Shown piece after piece: positions 46,424 through 54,678 of a stretch of DNA of 64,000 bases. The stretch covers positions 59,017 to 123,016 of the forward strand of contig NZ_WLYI01000019.1 of NCBI RefSeq assembly GCF_009707515.1, in the 5' to 3' direction. Made by a program: the position numbers and the translations under genes. The stretch comes from Pseudomonas karstica. GTDB taxonomy: Bacteria; Pseudomonadota; Gammaproteobacteria; Pseudomonadales; Pseudomonadaceae. Position 1 is the first letter of the stretch. Each line of letters opens with the position of its first letter. Below the pieces are notes generated by a model. The model worked only from the letters and a program-made list of their open reading frames with translations. It had not been told where the DNA came from and made no database searches.

Positions 46424-46798
46424 ATGAGCTCGACCAACCCGCCCTCCCACACCGCCAAGCTGGACCGCATCCTTGCCGATGCCCAGCGCGACCGGGAAAT
46501 GGGCTACCGCGACAAAGCCTTGAAGATGTATCCCCACGTGTGCGGTCGCTGCGCCCGTGAGTTCGCCGGCAAGCGCCTGAGCGAACTGACCGTGCACCAC
46601 CGCAACCATAACCATGACGACAACCCCCAGGACGGCTCCAACTGGGAGTTGCTGTGCTTGTATTGCCACGACAATGAACACTCGCGTTATACCGACCAGC
46701 AGTATTTCGGTGAGGGTTCCACCAGCAGTCCGACCATTGCCAAGGCCACGCATAATCCGTTTGCAGCGTTGGCCGGGCTGATGAAGAAAGACGACTGA
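46424..46798 (+). CDS. yajD: HNH endonuclease-like protein (YajD type)
   Basis: A 124-residue HNH nuclease-fold protein. Zinc-type cysteine pairs Cys40/Cys43 (VCGRC) and Cys78/Cys81 (LCLYC) frame the HNH core, with His58-His59 (LTVHHRNHNHDDNP), Asn73 and His82/His86. This is the layout of E. coli YajD, whose role is not established. The ATG at 46424 is preferred to 46421 because AGGAG at 46414-46418 is better spaced. It lies between the palindrome-rich gap and REPIN array 2. Confidence 0.88.
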   Translation: MSSTNPPSHTAKLDRILADAQRDREMGYRDKALKMYPHVCGRCAREFAGKRLSELTVHHRNHNHDDNPQDGSNWELLCLYCHDNEHSRYTDQQYFGEGSTSSPTIAKATHNPFAALAGLMKKDD

Positions 46799-46809
46799 AC
46801 ATCTGTTCC

Positions 46810-47788
46810 GGCCTCATCGCGGCACAGGTCTCGACAGCGGCTACAAGGACCGTCGATCACTGATCCTGTAGCCGCTGGCGCAGCCTGCGATCGGCTGTGC
46901 AGCAGTCGTTTGGCCTTGAGATTGCTGAAGGTCCTGCGGCCCTTATCGCAGCCTCGTGCCTCGACAGCGGCTACAAGGGAACGTCGATCACCTATCTCCT
47001 GTAGCCGCTGGCGCAGCCTGCGATCGGCTGCGCAGCAGTCGTGTGAGGGCCTTGAAATCGCTGAAGGTCCTGCGGCCCTTATCGCAGCCTCGTGCCTCGA
47101 CAGCGGCTACAAGGGAACGTCGATCACCTATCTCCTGTAGCCGCTGGCGCAGCCTGCGATCGGCTGCGCAGCAGTCGTGTGAGGGCCTTGAAATCGCTGA
47201 AGGTCCTGCGGCCCTTATCGCAGCCTCGTGCCTCGACAGCGGCTACAAGGGAACGTCGATCACCTATCTCCTGTAGCCGCTGGCGCAGCCTGCGATCGGC
47301 TGCGCAGCAGTCGTGTGAGGGCCTTGAAATTGCTGAAGGTCCTGCGGCCCTTATCGCAGCCTCGTACCTCGACAGCGGCTACAAGGGAACGTCGATCACC
47401 TATCTCCTGTAGCCGCTGGCGCAGCCTGCGATCGGCTGCGCAGCAGTCGCCTGGGTTTTGAAATTGCTGAAGGTCCTGCGGCCCTTATCGCAGCCTCGTG
47501 CCTCGACAGCGGCTACAAAGGACCGTCGATCACCTATCTCCTGTAGCCGCTGGCGCAGCCTGCGATCGGCTGCGCAGCAGTCGTGTGAGGGCCTTGAAAT
47601 TGCTGAAGGTCCTGCGGTCCTTATCGCAGCCTCGTGCCTCGACAGCGGCTACAAGGGACCGTCGATCACCGATCTCCTGTAGCCGCTGGCGCAGCCTGCG
47701 ATCGGCTGCGCAGCAGTCGCTTGGGACCTTGAAATCGCTGAAGGTCCTTCGGCCCTTATCGCAGCCTCGTGCCTCGACAGCGGCTACA
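46810..47788. repeat. REPIN-like tandem array 2 (seven units)
   Basis: Units begin with CTGTAGCCGCTGG at 46866, 46999, 47135, 47271, 47407, 47541 and 47677, giving periods of 133, 136, 136, 136, 134 and 136 bases. The units at 46999 and 47135 appear identical over 136 bases; the one at 47271 differs at two sites. Each contains a GCGCAGCC/GGCTGCGC hairpin, a spacer of about 35 bases, and the inverted partner ending in CAGCGGCTACAAGG. The family is that of array 1 but the orientation is opposite. It fills the gap between yajD and the methyltransferase gene. Confidence 0.94.
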
Positions 47789-47906
47789 GAACACCGGGCA
47801 GTTGGCCTGCGATAACGACCCCCCAAACAACACATCTCTTTGATGCCCGACCGTATTTAGAGCAATCCCCGTATAATCGCGGTTTTTCTCGAAGGCCCTC
47901 CCTCCC

Positions 47907-48374
47907 GTGCCCAACAAACGCTACAGCTGCATCGGTCTGTATAACCCCAAATCCCCCGAGAACGTCGGTTCGGTGATGCGCGCCGCCGGTTGCTACGGTG
48001 TGGCGTCGGTGTTCTACACCGGCAAGCGGTATGAACGGGCCCGAGACTTCATTACCGACACCAAGAAGGTCCATCAGGACATTCCACTGATCGGCATCGA
48101 TGACCTGAAAAAAATCCTGCCCCTGGGCTGCATCCCGGTCGCCGTGGAGCTGGTGGAAGGGGCTCGCCCTCTTCCGGAATACACTCACCCCGACCGCGCG
48201 CTGTATATCTTCGGCCCCGAGGACGGCTCCCTGGACAAGGAAATCCGCGACTGGTGTGAAGACGTGGTCTATATCCCTACCACCGGCTGCATGAACCTTG
48301 CCGCCACCGTCAATGTGGTGCTTTACGACCGCTTGGCCAAGGGCAACAACACCCGCTCGGGTCCAAAATACTGA
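47907..48374 (+). CDS. TrmH-family (SPOUT) RNA methyltransferase
   Basis: A 155-residue RNA ribose methyltransferase of the SpoU/TrmH class; its size is that of the minimal TrmL type, which methylates the wobble base ribose of some leucine tRNAs. The early motif NPKSPENVGSVMRAAGCYGV and the late knot motifs ALYIFGPEDGSL and GCMNLAATVNVVLYDRL form the S-adenosylmethionine pocket. The start is GTG at 47907. The exact RNA target is not certain. Confidence 0.88.
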   Translation: MPNKRYSCIGLYNPKSPENVGSVMRAAGCYGVASVFYTGKRYERARDFITDTKKVHQDIPLIGIDDLKKILPLGCIPVAVELVEGARPLPEYTHPDRALYIFGPEDGSLDKEIRDWCEDVVYIPTTGCMNLAATVNVVLYDRLAKGNNTRSGPKY

Positions 48375-48442
48375 TTCTTCGGGAACATCTTCGTCCCACG
48401 TACAGTCAGTTATCTATCAATGACCCTTGTTGGAGACAGATC

Positions 48443-48793
48443 ATGAGCGACAGCAAAACCCAGCGACCTATCATCGAGTCCACACCATTCCAGAGCCACC
48501 CCACACAGAACGTGCAGGGCTGGGAACGCATCGGTTCCCTGGCAGGTGGTGTGGTAATGATGGGTAAAGGCCTGCGCCGTGGCGGTATTTTCGGTTTGAT
48601 CCAGGTGGCGATTGGCGGTGTGGCGCTGGCCCGCGGAATCAGCGGCCACAGTTCGCTCAAGGACAAGCTGGACCAGGGCCGTCAGGAAATGAACAGCATA
48701 CGCACGAAGATCGAACGGGCCGGCGAGGAATTGAAAAACCTCAAGACCAAGGCTGAAGTGGCCGCCGAGAAAGCCACCAAGACCACGGGTTGA
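48443..48793 (+). CDS. DUF2892-type membrane protein with coiled-coil tail
   Basis: A 116-residue protein. Residues 25-70 hold two short hydrophobic segments rich in Gly (IGSLAGGVVMMGKGLRRGGI, then GLIQVAIGGVALARGISGH), as in DUF2892 (YgaP inner-membrane domain) proteins. The rest is a charged helix with coiled-coil spacing (KLDQGRQEMNSIRTKIERAG). GGAGACAG lies before the ATG. Its stop codon begins a hairpin terminator. Function unknown. Confidence 0.75.
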   Translation: MSDSKTQRPIIESTPFQSHPTQNVQGWERIGSLAGGVVMMGKGLRRGGIFGLIQVAIGGVALARGISGHSSLKDKLDQGRQEMNSIRTKIERAGEELKNLKTKAEVAAEKATKTTG

Positions 48794-48822
48794 TCGTTCC
48801 CATGCTCTGCGTGGGAACGATC
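48792..48822. terminator. Bidirectional hairpin terminator
   Basis: GATCGTTCCCA (48792-48802) pairs perfectly with TGGGAACGATC (48812-48822) over a 9-base loop, between convergent genes. The loop and inner stem match the repeat at 35946-35978. Confidence 0.7.
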
Positions 48823-48823
48823 A

Positions 48824-50062
48824 TCAGTGCAGCAACTGGGTATCCAGCACCACCGACGGCTCACCCATGATGTTCTCGGCCAACTGCACAAACTCCTTGG
48901 TATTGATGCTGTTCATCCGCATCACCGCTTGCGCCAGATCATCCATGGAGCGCTTGTTTTGAGTTTTCAGGCGGATCTCGCGGTCCAGTTCCTGCAGCAT
49001 CACCACCGCCCGTGCCACGGTTGCACCGCTGACCTGATCGCCGCGCAAGGTCTTCACCGCCTTCCCTTCCTTGTTCAACCGGGCCTGGATTGCGGTATAT
49101 CGCTCGTCACTGATTCCCCCGGCCCGGCGCACCAGTTCAATCGCGTAATACTCCGCCAAGCCTTCGCTGATCCAGTCACTGGCCTGGCTGTCGTTGAAAC
49201 GCGCGATAGCTTGTACCACCTCTCGAATCAGCGGGCTGCTGCCGTTTTCGCTCACCAGTGGCGTGCGGCTATTAAGGTAGAGCGAATCTCGCGCGAAGAA
49301 TGCGCCGCGCCGCATCGGGTCGCTGGCCCCCACCACCAGCAACTTGGCCGGATAACGGGGCAGCGCTGCTTGCACCTGGGGCCAGACAAAGGTCAGTAGC
49401 GTCAGCACGTCCATGCGCCGCATGCCCTGGCCCTTGGGCGAGGCCACGGTGATTTCGGTTTCCCCCAGGCGCACGCGACGCGAGCCCAACGTACCAGCGA
49501 GCATCCAGCCGGTAGGCCGATCGAACAGCCGGGAGACGTTATCGATGCGGAATTTGTTCTTGCCAATACGCGGCCAGGCGGTCTCGACGCTTTTCCAGCC
49601 TGCCGGCAGTTCAAAGGTCAGCCGCGACACCAGCTCGACACCCTCTGGCAGGTCAAGACGGGCCACGGGCACCAGGTCTTCACCACGAAACAGCGCCCAG
49701 CTGGGCGTCATCCGCGCCTCATCGATGCCGGGCTTACGGGCATGCCCAAGGCGCACACGGTAGGTCAGGCTGGCCTTGGCGGCACTGGGTTGCCACAGGC
49801 CACGGCTGTCACCTGCGGTGTTGCCCGCCATGACTTGCCACTGGCCATCGGCCTTGAAGTCGCTGTAGTCGCCATCGCGGCCGAGATTGAAATTCAGGCT
49901 GCGCACGGCCGAACCCTGGGACAGGCTCAGGCGTACTTCAGCCTGATCACTCTGGGGCAATAACTTGACATGATAGTCAAGGTCGACTTTTTTCGCAGAC
50001 CATGCCGGCGCACTCAACACCAGCAGTAGCAGACTTGCAACCAGCTTGTCTCCAACCCTCAT
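48824..50062 (-). CDS. M61-like (gluzincin-fold) exported protein, likely inactive
   Basis: A 412-residue protein with a signal peptide (residues 1-22, VASLLLLVLSAPAWS). The beta-rich N-terminal half and a helical C-terminal half resemble M61 glycyl aminopeptidases. The region where HExxH should lie reads LIREVVQ (Arg280, Glu281, Gln284): both His residues are absent, while the downstream EGLAEYY (Glu300) that would give the third ligand remains. So it is probably not a zinc protease. AAGGAG is five bases before the ATG at 50062. It follows the YcgN-type gene, probably in one operon. Confidence 0.75.
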   Translation of the reverse strand: MRVGDKLVASLLLLVLSAPAWSAKKVDLDYHVKLLPQSDQAEVRLSLSQGSAVRSLNFNLGRDGDYSDFKADGQWQVMAGNTAGDSRGLWQPSAAKASLTYRVRLGHARKPGIDEARMTPSWALFRGEDLVPVARLDLPEGVELVSRLTFELPAGWKSVETAWPRIGKNKFRIDNVSRLFDRPTGWMLAGTLGSRRVRLGETEITVASPKGQGMRRMDVLTLLTFVWPQVQAALPRYPAKLLVVGASDPMRRGAFFARDSLYLNSRTPLVSENGSSPLIREVVQAIARFNDSQASDWISEGLAEYYAIELVRRAGGISDERYTAIQARLNKEGKAVKTLRGDQVSGATVARAVVMLQELDREIRLKTQNKRSMDDLAQAVMRMNSINTKEFVQLAENIMGEPSVVLDTQLLH

Positions 50063-50073
50063 ACACACTCCTT

Positions 50074-50523
50074 TCAGCCTGCGCGGAAGATCAGGTAATC
50101 CTCCCAATCGTCCTCGGCCACGCTGCCTTCGCTGAGCATGCGCCCGGACTGGGAAATGCGTTCGTGGTGGACAGCATCGCGATCGCCGCAGACCAGATGG
50201 TGCCATAGCGGCAAGTCCTTGCGCTCGCTAACCAGCCGATAGCCACAGGTGGGCGGCAGCCATTTGAATTGGTCGGCCTGCCCCGGGGTGAGCTGGATGC
50301 AGTCAGGTACCGAGTCGCGACGGTTGGGGTAATCGGTGCACTGGCAGGTTTTCAGGTCCAGCAGTTTGCAGGCGATGCGCGTGTAGTAGACGCTGTTATC
50401 GTCTTCATCCTCAAGCTTTTGCAGGCAGCACAGGCCGCAGCCGTCGCACAACGACTCCCACTCCTGCTGGTCGAGTTGTTCGAGGGTTTTGCGGATCCAG
50501 AAAGGTTCGACTTTGGCGGCCAT
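50074..50523 (-). CDS. YcgN-family cysteine-cluster protein (UPF0260)
   Basis: A 149-residue cytoplasmic protein with the conserved cysteine clusters CDGCGLCC (about residues 27-34) and [17 protein letters not shown] (about 52-68), typical of the UPF0260/YkgJ-like family thought to bind metal or an iron-sulfur cluster. Later [12 protein letters not shown] adds another Cys. It is the first gene of a two-gene unit; the M61-like gene starts 12 bases after its stop. Function unknown. Confidence 0.88.
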   Translation of the reverse strand: MAAKVEPFWIRKTLEQLDQQEWESLCDGCGLCCLQKLEDEDDNSVYYTRIACKLLDLKTCQCTDYPNRRDSVPDCIQLTPGQADQFKWLPPTCGYRLVSERKDLPLWHHLVCGDRDAVHHERISQSGRMLSEGSVAEDDWEDYLIFRAG

Positions 50524-50698
50524 GGCTCTACATCAGTATCGGTCGGTTAAAAGGCCGCCAGTCTAGTGCCCAAGCCCCCTGGGGCCAAGCGCTTGCGACT
50601 GCCGGTAGAGCAAGGCTTGTCAGCCACCCGAAAGGCGAAGTAGCTTTGGGCCCTGCTTTTTTTGATCTGTACTTCGTAAACCTAATCAGGAACTGCCC

Positions 50699-51292
50699 AT
50701 GAGCATCAACCCACGCGTTGCAGACTATGCCATCCACCCGCAGTTTACCGACCGCTGGTCACCGCGCGCCTTTACCGGCGAGAGCATTTCTGAAGAAACC
50801 TTGCTGAGCTTCTTCGAGGCGGCCCGCTGGTCGCCGTCGGCGTACAACTCGCAGCCTTGGCGTTTCCTTTATGCACGCCGCGACACGCCGAATTGGGAGC
50901 GCTTCCTGGGCCTGCTGAACGAATTCAACCGTGGTTGGGCCCAGCACGCCTCGGCCTTGGTGATCGTAATGTCGAAAACCGATTTTGCCGTGCCAGGTGC
51001 CACCGAAGAAACCCCGGCCCTGTGGCACACCTTTGACACCGGTTCCGCCTGGGGCCATCTGGCGCTGCAAGCCAGCATCAGCGGCTGGCACACCCATGGC
51101 ATGGCCGGTTTCGACCAGGAACTGACCCGCAAGGAACTGAAAGTCCCTGAAGGCTATGCCCTGCATGCGGCCGTGGCCGTTGGCAAGCTGGGAGACAAGT
51201 CGACCCTGGCGGACTACCTGCAAGCCCGGGAAACCCCGAGCCCGCGCCGGCCGTTGACGGAGTTGGTCGCTGAGGGTGATTTCAGCCTGTAA
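50699..51292 (+). CDS. Nitroreductase-family flavoprotein
   Basis: A 197-residue FMN-dependent oxidoreductase of the nitroreductase family. The FMN-binding start FTDRWSPRAFTGESISEETL, then ARWSPSAYNSQPWRFLYARR, and the mid-protein TGSAWGHLALQASISGWHTH with GMAGFD are present. Such enzymes reduce nitro compounds, quinones or flavins using NAD(P)H. The C-terminal PSPRRPLTELV motif is common in the family. It ends at a strong terminator shared with the convergent dehydrogenase gene. Confidence 0.9.
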   Translation: MSINPRVADYAIHPQFTDRWSPRAFTGESISEETLLSFFEAARWSPSAYNSQPWRFLYARRDTPNWERFLGLLNEFNRGWAQHASALVIVMSKTDFAVPGATEETPALWHTFDTGSAWGHLALQASISGWHTHGMAGFDQELTRKELKVPEGYALHAAVAVGKLGDKSTLADYLQARETPSPRRPLTELVAEGDFSL

Positions 51293-51299
51293 TACGTTA

Positions 51300-51324
51300 C
51301 AGGAGCCGGCGTGCCGGCTCCTGT
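51300..51324. terminator. Bidirectional terminator
   Basis: CAGGAGCCGGC (51300-51310) pairs perfectly with GCCGGCTCCTG (51313-51323), followed by TTT, between convergent genes. Confidence 0.8.
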
Positions 51325-52257
51325 TTAATACCCGCGCTCGAAACTCACTTCTCCACGCAATACCGCTTGCGACTGATACGCCCGCAGGTTCTCGACAAAC
51401 AGCTGCACCATCATTCGCGGCGAGGTCGGCGCCGAGCTGTGGCCAGTCAGCAGCAAGCCCCAGGCCGTCCAGAACGGGTGACGCTGCGGCAGCGGCTCTT
51501 GACGGCAGACGTCGATGACCGCGCCCGCCAGATGCCCTTCCTTCAAGGCCTCCACCAGGTCGGCATCCACCACCGCCACACCGCGCCCGACGTTGATAAA
51601 CAAGCCAGTAGGCTTGAATTGCTTGAACAGCGCCGCGTCGTACAAGTCGTGGGTGTTGGCCGTGTTAGGCAGCAGGTTGACCACGTAGTCCACCTCTCCT
51701 ACCAGCCGGCCAAGCTGGTCCAGCCCGGCCACTTCAATAAACGGCGCCTGCTCCCGGGCTTCGCTGGCAATGCCGTACAGCTCGACGCCAAAGGGCTGAA
51801 GGAACTGCGCCACACTGCAACCGATATCGCCGGTACCGACGACCAATACCTTGCGCCCCGCCAGGCTCTGGCCCAGGCGACTGTCCCATTTACGCTCCAC
51901 CTGGCTGACCAGGCGTGCCAAGACTTCACGCTCGTGACCCAGCATATAAGTGAGCACATACTCGGCCATCACCTGGCCGAAGATGCCGACTGCGCGGGTC
52001 AGGCGGTAGTCCCGGGGCAAGCCCTCAGCCAGCAGCGGGGTGATTCCGGCCCAGGTCGATTGCAGCCATTGCGGGTGATGGCCTTGGCGCAGCAAGGTCG
52101 CCATCAGGTCCGGTTGGCCAAGCCATATAGGGCAATCAGCGGCCAGGTGCGACAACTCGGCCGAGTCACCGCTGGTCATCACTTCAAGGTCGGGTGCCGC
52201 TTCACGCAACAGTTGGGCGTACAGCGGATGATCGTGTTCAGCAATCAGAACGCGCAT
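51325..52257 (-). CDS. D-2-hydroxyacid dehydrogenase (GhrA-like)
   Basis: A 310-residue NAD(P)-dependent dehydrogenase close to glyoxylate/hydroxypyruvate reductase A. The dinucleotide motif VVGTGDIGCSVAQFLQPFG lies around residues 138-156; NVGRGVAVVDADLV carries the catalytic Arg region, and the active-site His appears in LTGHSSAPTSP. It reduces short 2-keto acids such as glyoxylate or hydroxypyruvate. It is separated from ycgL by 122 bases on the same strand. Confidence 0.87.
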   Translation of the reverse strand: MRVLIAEHDHPLYAQLLREAAPDLEVMTSGDSAELSHLAADCPIWLGQPDLMATLLRQGHHPQWLQSTWAGITPLLAEGLPRDYRLTRAVGIFGQVMAEYVLTYMLGHEREVLARLVSQVERKWDSRLGQSLAGRKVLVVGTGDIGCSVAQFLQPFGVELYGIASEAREQAPFIEVAGLDQLGRLVGEVDYVVNLLPNTANTHDLYDAALFKQFKPTGLFINVGRGVAVVDADLVEALKEGHLAGAVIDVCRQEPLPQRHPFWTAWGLLLTGHSSAPTSPRMMVQLFVENLRAYQSQAVLRGEVSFERGY

Positions 52258-52379
52258 GGTTCAAACCTTTCAAAAACAGTGCGGGCGGCCGCGGGCAGCA
52301 GGTTCACTGCATCCCTCGGGGCCGCCGTCAGACAATACGACTTCAGTTATGAACGTGCCCCGCACGGGGCACTCACCGA

Positions 52380-52673
52380 TCACATCGGGTCGTTACGGCG
52401 CAGCAGCTCTTCGGGCAAGTGCTCGATGTACTCGTCCTCGGCCGGCGGCATTTGCAGGTGATAGCCCTGCTTTTCGAGGTTTTCCAGCACCACCTCGATG
52501 TCCTCGCGGGACAGTTTGCGCTCGGGGCTCAGCACCAGGTCAAAAGCATGGTGGGGCTTGCCGAACGCCGCCAGCAGAGTTTCCGGGACGCGCTCCAGGG
52601 CATCGCTTTTCAGCACATAGAGGTACATCTCGCTTTTTTTCAGGCTGCGATAAATGGAGCAAATACGTTTCAA
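52380..52673 (-). CDS. ycgL: YcgL domain protein
   Basis: A 97-residue cytoplasmic protein of the YcgL family ([20 protein letters not shown], then [20 protein letters not shown] and [20 protein letters not shown]). The family is a small alpha/beta fold with no known activity. Its ATG overlaps the rnd stop by four bases (52670-52673), so it is translationally coupled to ribonuclease D. The pairing of ycgL and rnd is widely kept in pseudomonads, which hints at a shared RNA role. Confidence 0.92.
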   Translation of the reverse strand: MKRICSIYRSLKKSEMYLYVLKSDALERVPETLLAAFGKPHHAFDLVLSPERKLSREDIEVVLENLEKQGYHLQMPPAEDEYIEHLPEELLRRNDPM

Positions 52674-53803
52674 GGCTGTTCTCCGGCGGTGGCCAGGCTG
52701 TCCAGCAGCGCCTGGCCCATCAACTCGCGGCGCCAGCCACGCAGCGAGTCAGGCAATTGGTAAGGGCCCTCGGGATAGCCACTCTTGAGCAGGGCTTCGA
52801 GGGTTTTCTTGCGCAGCATCAGTTCTGGCGCCATGTCGAGGCGCTCCGCTTCAGCCTGGCCCAGGGCACGCAGTTGCTTGATCAATACCGCGGCGTCCAC
52901 CGGCAATGGCTCGGCAACCGCCGGTGGCCATTGGTCCATCGGCACGCTGCCGGCGCGCTGGATCAGGCCCAGCAGAAACTCGCCATCCTGGCGCACGGTA
53001 CGCGGGTGCATGTCTTCGATTTTTGCCAGGGCGGCGAGGTTATCCGGCTGGGATTTGGCCAGGGGCCATAACGAATGTTCGCGAATAATCCGGTTGCGCG
53101 GCAGGTCACGGGCGCGGGCTTGCTGCTCGCGCCAGGCACACAGCTCACGCAGCACGGCGAGTTGGGCCCGAGACAGCTTCCACGCCAGCTTGGCGTCGCG
53201 GTAGACCTCGTTGGGGTCGATTTCACGGCGCAGGTTGGCGACCAGTTCGGCACCGTCCTCCAGGACCCAGGCGTACTTATCGTCAGACAGCTTGGGCCGC
53301 AGGCGCGTGTAGACCTCGGCCAGGTGCACTGCATCTTCGGCGGCGTAGCTGATTTGCGTCTCGGACAATGGCCGCTGCAGCCAGTCCGAACGGGTTTCAC
53401 CCTTGGGCAACTCGATACCGAGGACGGCTTGCACCAACCGTGAATAGCCCATGGAAAAACCAAGGTTCAAGTAAGCGGCTGCCAGTTGGGTGTCGAACAA
53501 CGGCACCGGCAGGCTGCCCGTCAGGCGCAGCAACACTTCCAGGTCTTCACTGCAGGCGTGCACCACCTTGATCACTGCCGGGTTCTCCAGCAGGGCGGCC
53601 AAGGGTTGCCAGTTATCGATGGTCAAGGGGTCGATCAGATAAGCGCGAACACCATCACCGATCTGGATCAGCCCGGCGATGGGGTAAAAAGTGTCGACCC
53701 GCATGAATTCGGTGTCGAGGGCGACGAATGGCAACAGTTGCCATTGGGCGCAATGCTGGCCGAGGCTATCGTTGTCGCAGATCCAGTGAATATCGATGGC
53801 CAC
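52670..53803 (-). CDS. rnd: Ribonuclease D
   Basis: A 377-residue 3'-to-5' exoribonuclease that trims tRNA precursors and other small RNAs. The DEDDy active site is complete: Asp30 and Glu32 in [15 protein letters not shown], Asp87 in [11 protein letters not shown], and Tyr153 with Asp157 in [13 protein letters not shown]. Two HRDC domains follow (about 210-290 and 300-370). The GTG at 53803 ([10 protein letters not shown]) has GGGAGAG upstream and gives the E. coli length; a longer frame to 53872 is unlikely. Confidence 0.95.
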   Translation of the reverse strand: MAIDIHWICDNDSLGQHCAQWQLLPFVALDTEFMRVDTFYPIAGLIQIGDGVRAYLIDPLTIDNWQPLAALLENPAVIKVVHACSEDLEVLLRLTGSLPVPLFDTQLAAAYLNLGFSMGYSRLVQAVLGIELPKGETRSDWLQRPLSETQISYAAEDAVHLAEVYTRLRPKLSDDKYAWVLEDGAELVANLRREIDPNEVYRDAKLAWKLSRAQLAVLRELCAWREQQARARDLPRNRIIREHSLWPLAKSQPDNLAALAKIEDMHPRTVRQDGEFLLGLIQRAGSVPMDQWPPAVAEPLPVDAAVLIKQLRALGQAEAERLDMAPELMLRKKTLEALLKSGYPEGPYQLPDSLRGWRRELMGQALLDSLATAGEQP

Positions 53804-53925
53804 ACGGCTCTCCCTTGAAGAATGGCGCGCAGTATATATCGCTAAAAGGATTTGCGAGCATCCGCAATGCAAGAGCAGCCATGAAAACCCTGACAGGAAC
53901 CAAAGAATAGTCCTACTGAGGCGCC

Positions 53926-54579
53926 TTACCCTCTTTTACGCAGGACGTACACGCACCACATGGCCGAGCCTGGCAGGAATTCCTGATGATTGAGGATCTT
54001 GAAACCGGCTTGCCTGAATTCGCCCTCCACCTGCGTCCGATGGCTGCCCCCCGCCAATGCATCAGGCCTTGCAGACGTGTCGCCGATGCTGCTTTTGACC
54101 GAGATAATCACCGTGTCGCGGCTGACCCGATGAAACTCGCCCAGCAGGGCCAGGCGCCCTTCGGTCGTCGGCACATGGCGAAACAACTCCAGGCAAAAAA
54201 TGCAGTCCACCGCATTGGCAGGCAAACCTATGGAAAATGCCGAGCTTTGAAAGGTCTTCACCCGTTTGAGCAAGGCCTCGGCGTGGTGAGTGCGGGAATG
54301 GTCGAGCATGTTCTGGGAATTGTCGGCGGCGAGAATCACGCGGTTCTCATGCTCGGCCAACACCGGCCAGAGGCGGCCCACACCGCAGGCCAGATCAAGG
54401 ATCAAACCTGGCTCACCGGCGATTTTCAGGGCATGGCGCGCCAGTTGCTCATCGCGCCACAGCGCCAGGCGCCGCCACAAACCTGGCGGGCGTGTGTCGC
54501 CGCAGACTCTGGCGTGCTCACGATCATAGCGCTCGGCGAATTCGGTCTCGATGGACGACGGGGGTTGCGACGGCATCAC
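53926..54579 (-). CDS. Class I SAM-dependent methyltransferase
   Basis: A 217-residue Rossmann-fold methyltransferase. Motif I LILDLACGVGRLWPVL around residues 59-74, motif II VILAADNSQNML and the post-core VDCIFCLELFRHVPTTEG are present. It carries no membrane or signal segment. A His/Cys-free C-terminal part ends in LRKRG. The methyl acceptor is unknown. It is isolated, with 72 bases to rnd-side DNA and 99 bases to the next gene. Confidence 0.85.
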   Translation of the reverse strand: MMPSQPPSSIETEFAERYDREHARVCGDTRPPGLWRRLALWRDEQLARHALKIAGEPGLILDLACGVGRLWPVLAEHENRVILAADNSQNMLDHSRTHHAEALLKRVKTFQSSAFSIGLPANAVDCIFCLELFRHVPTTEGRLALLGEFHRVSRDTVIISVKSSIGDTSARPDALAGGSHRTQVEGEFRQAGFKILNHQEFLPGSAMWCVYVLRKRG

Positions 54580-54678
54580 GGGCTCTTGGGAGTCAATCGG
54601 TATTAAAAGGACCTTGGATGGGCAGCTTAATCACTGCCACGTGAAAAAAAGGTCGAAAGGCTCAATACCGTTATCACC

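Noticed and set aside
46810..47788. CRISPR array
   Set aside because: Units are about 136 bp with no short repeat/unique spacer pattern, the whole unit is conserved, and no cas gene is near.
46424..47788. HNH nuclease plus repeat array as a defence or homing system
   Set aside because: The HNH protein is of the widespread YajD type, the repeats are the dispersed Pseudomonas REP family, and a second array has no nuclease beside it.
46910..47835. Overlapping frames of 60-106 residues in both repeat arrays (for example with RSSRVRALK and AEGPAALIAASCLDSG)
   Set aside because: They translate the REPIN units themselves, occur on either strand, lack ribosome sites and repeat with the unit. The same holds at 28205-28934.
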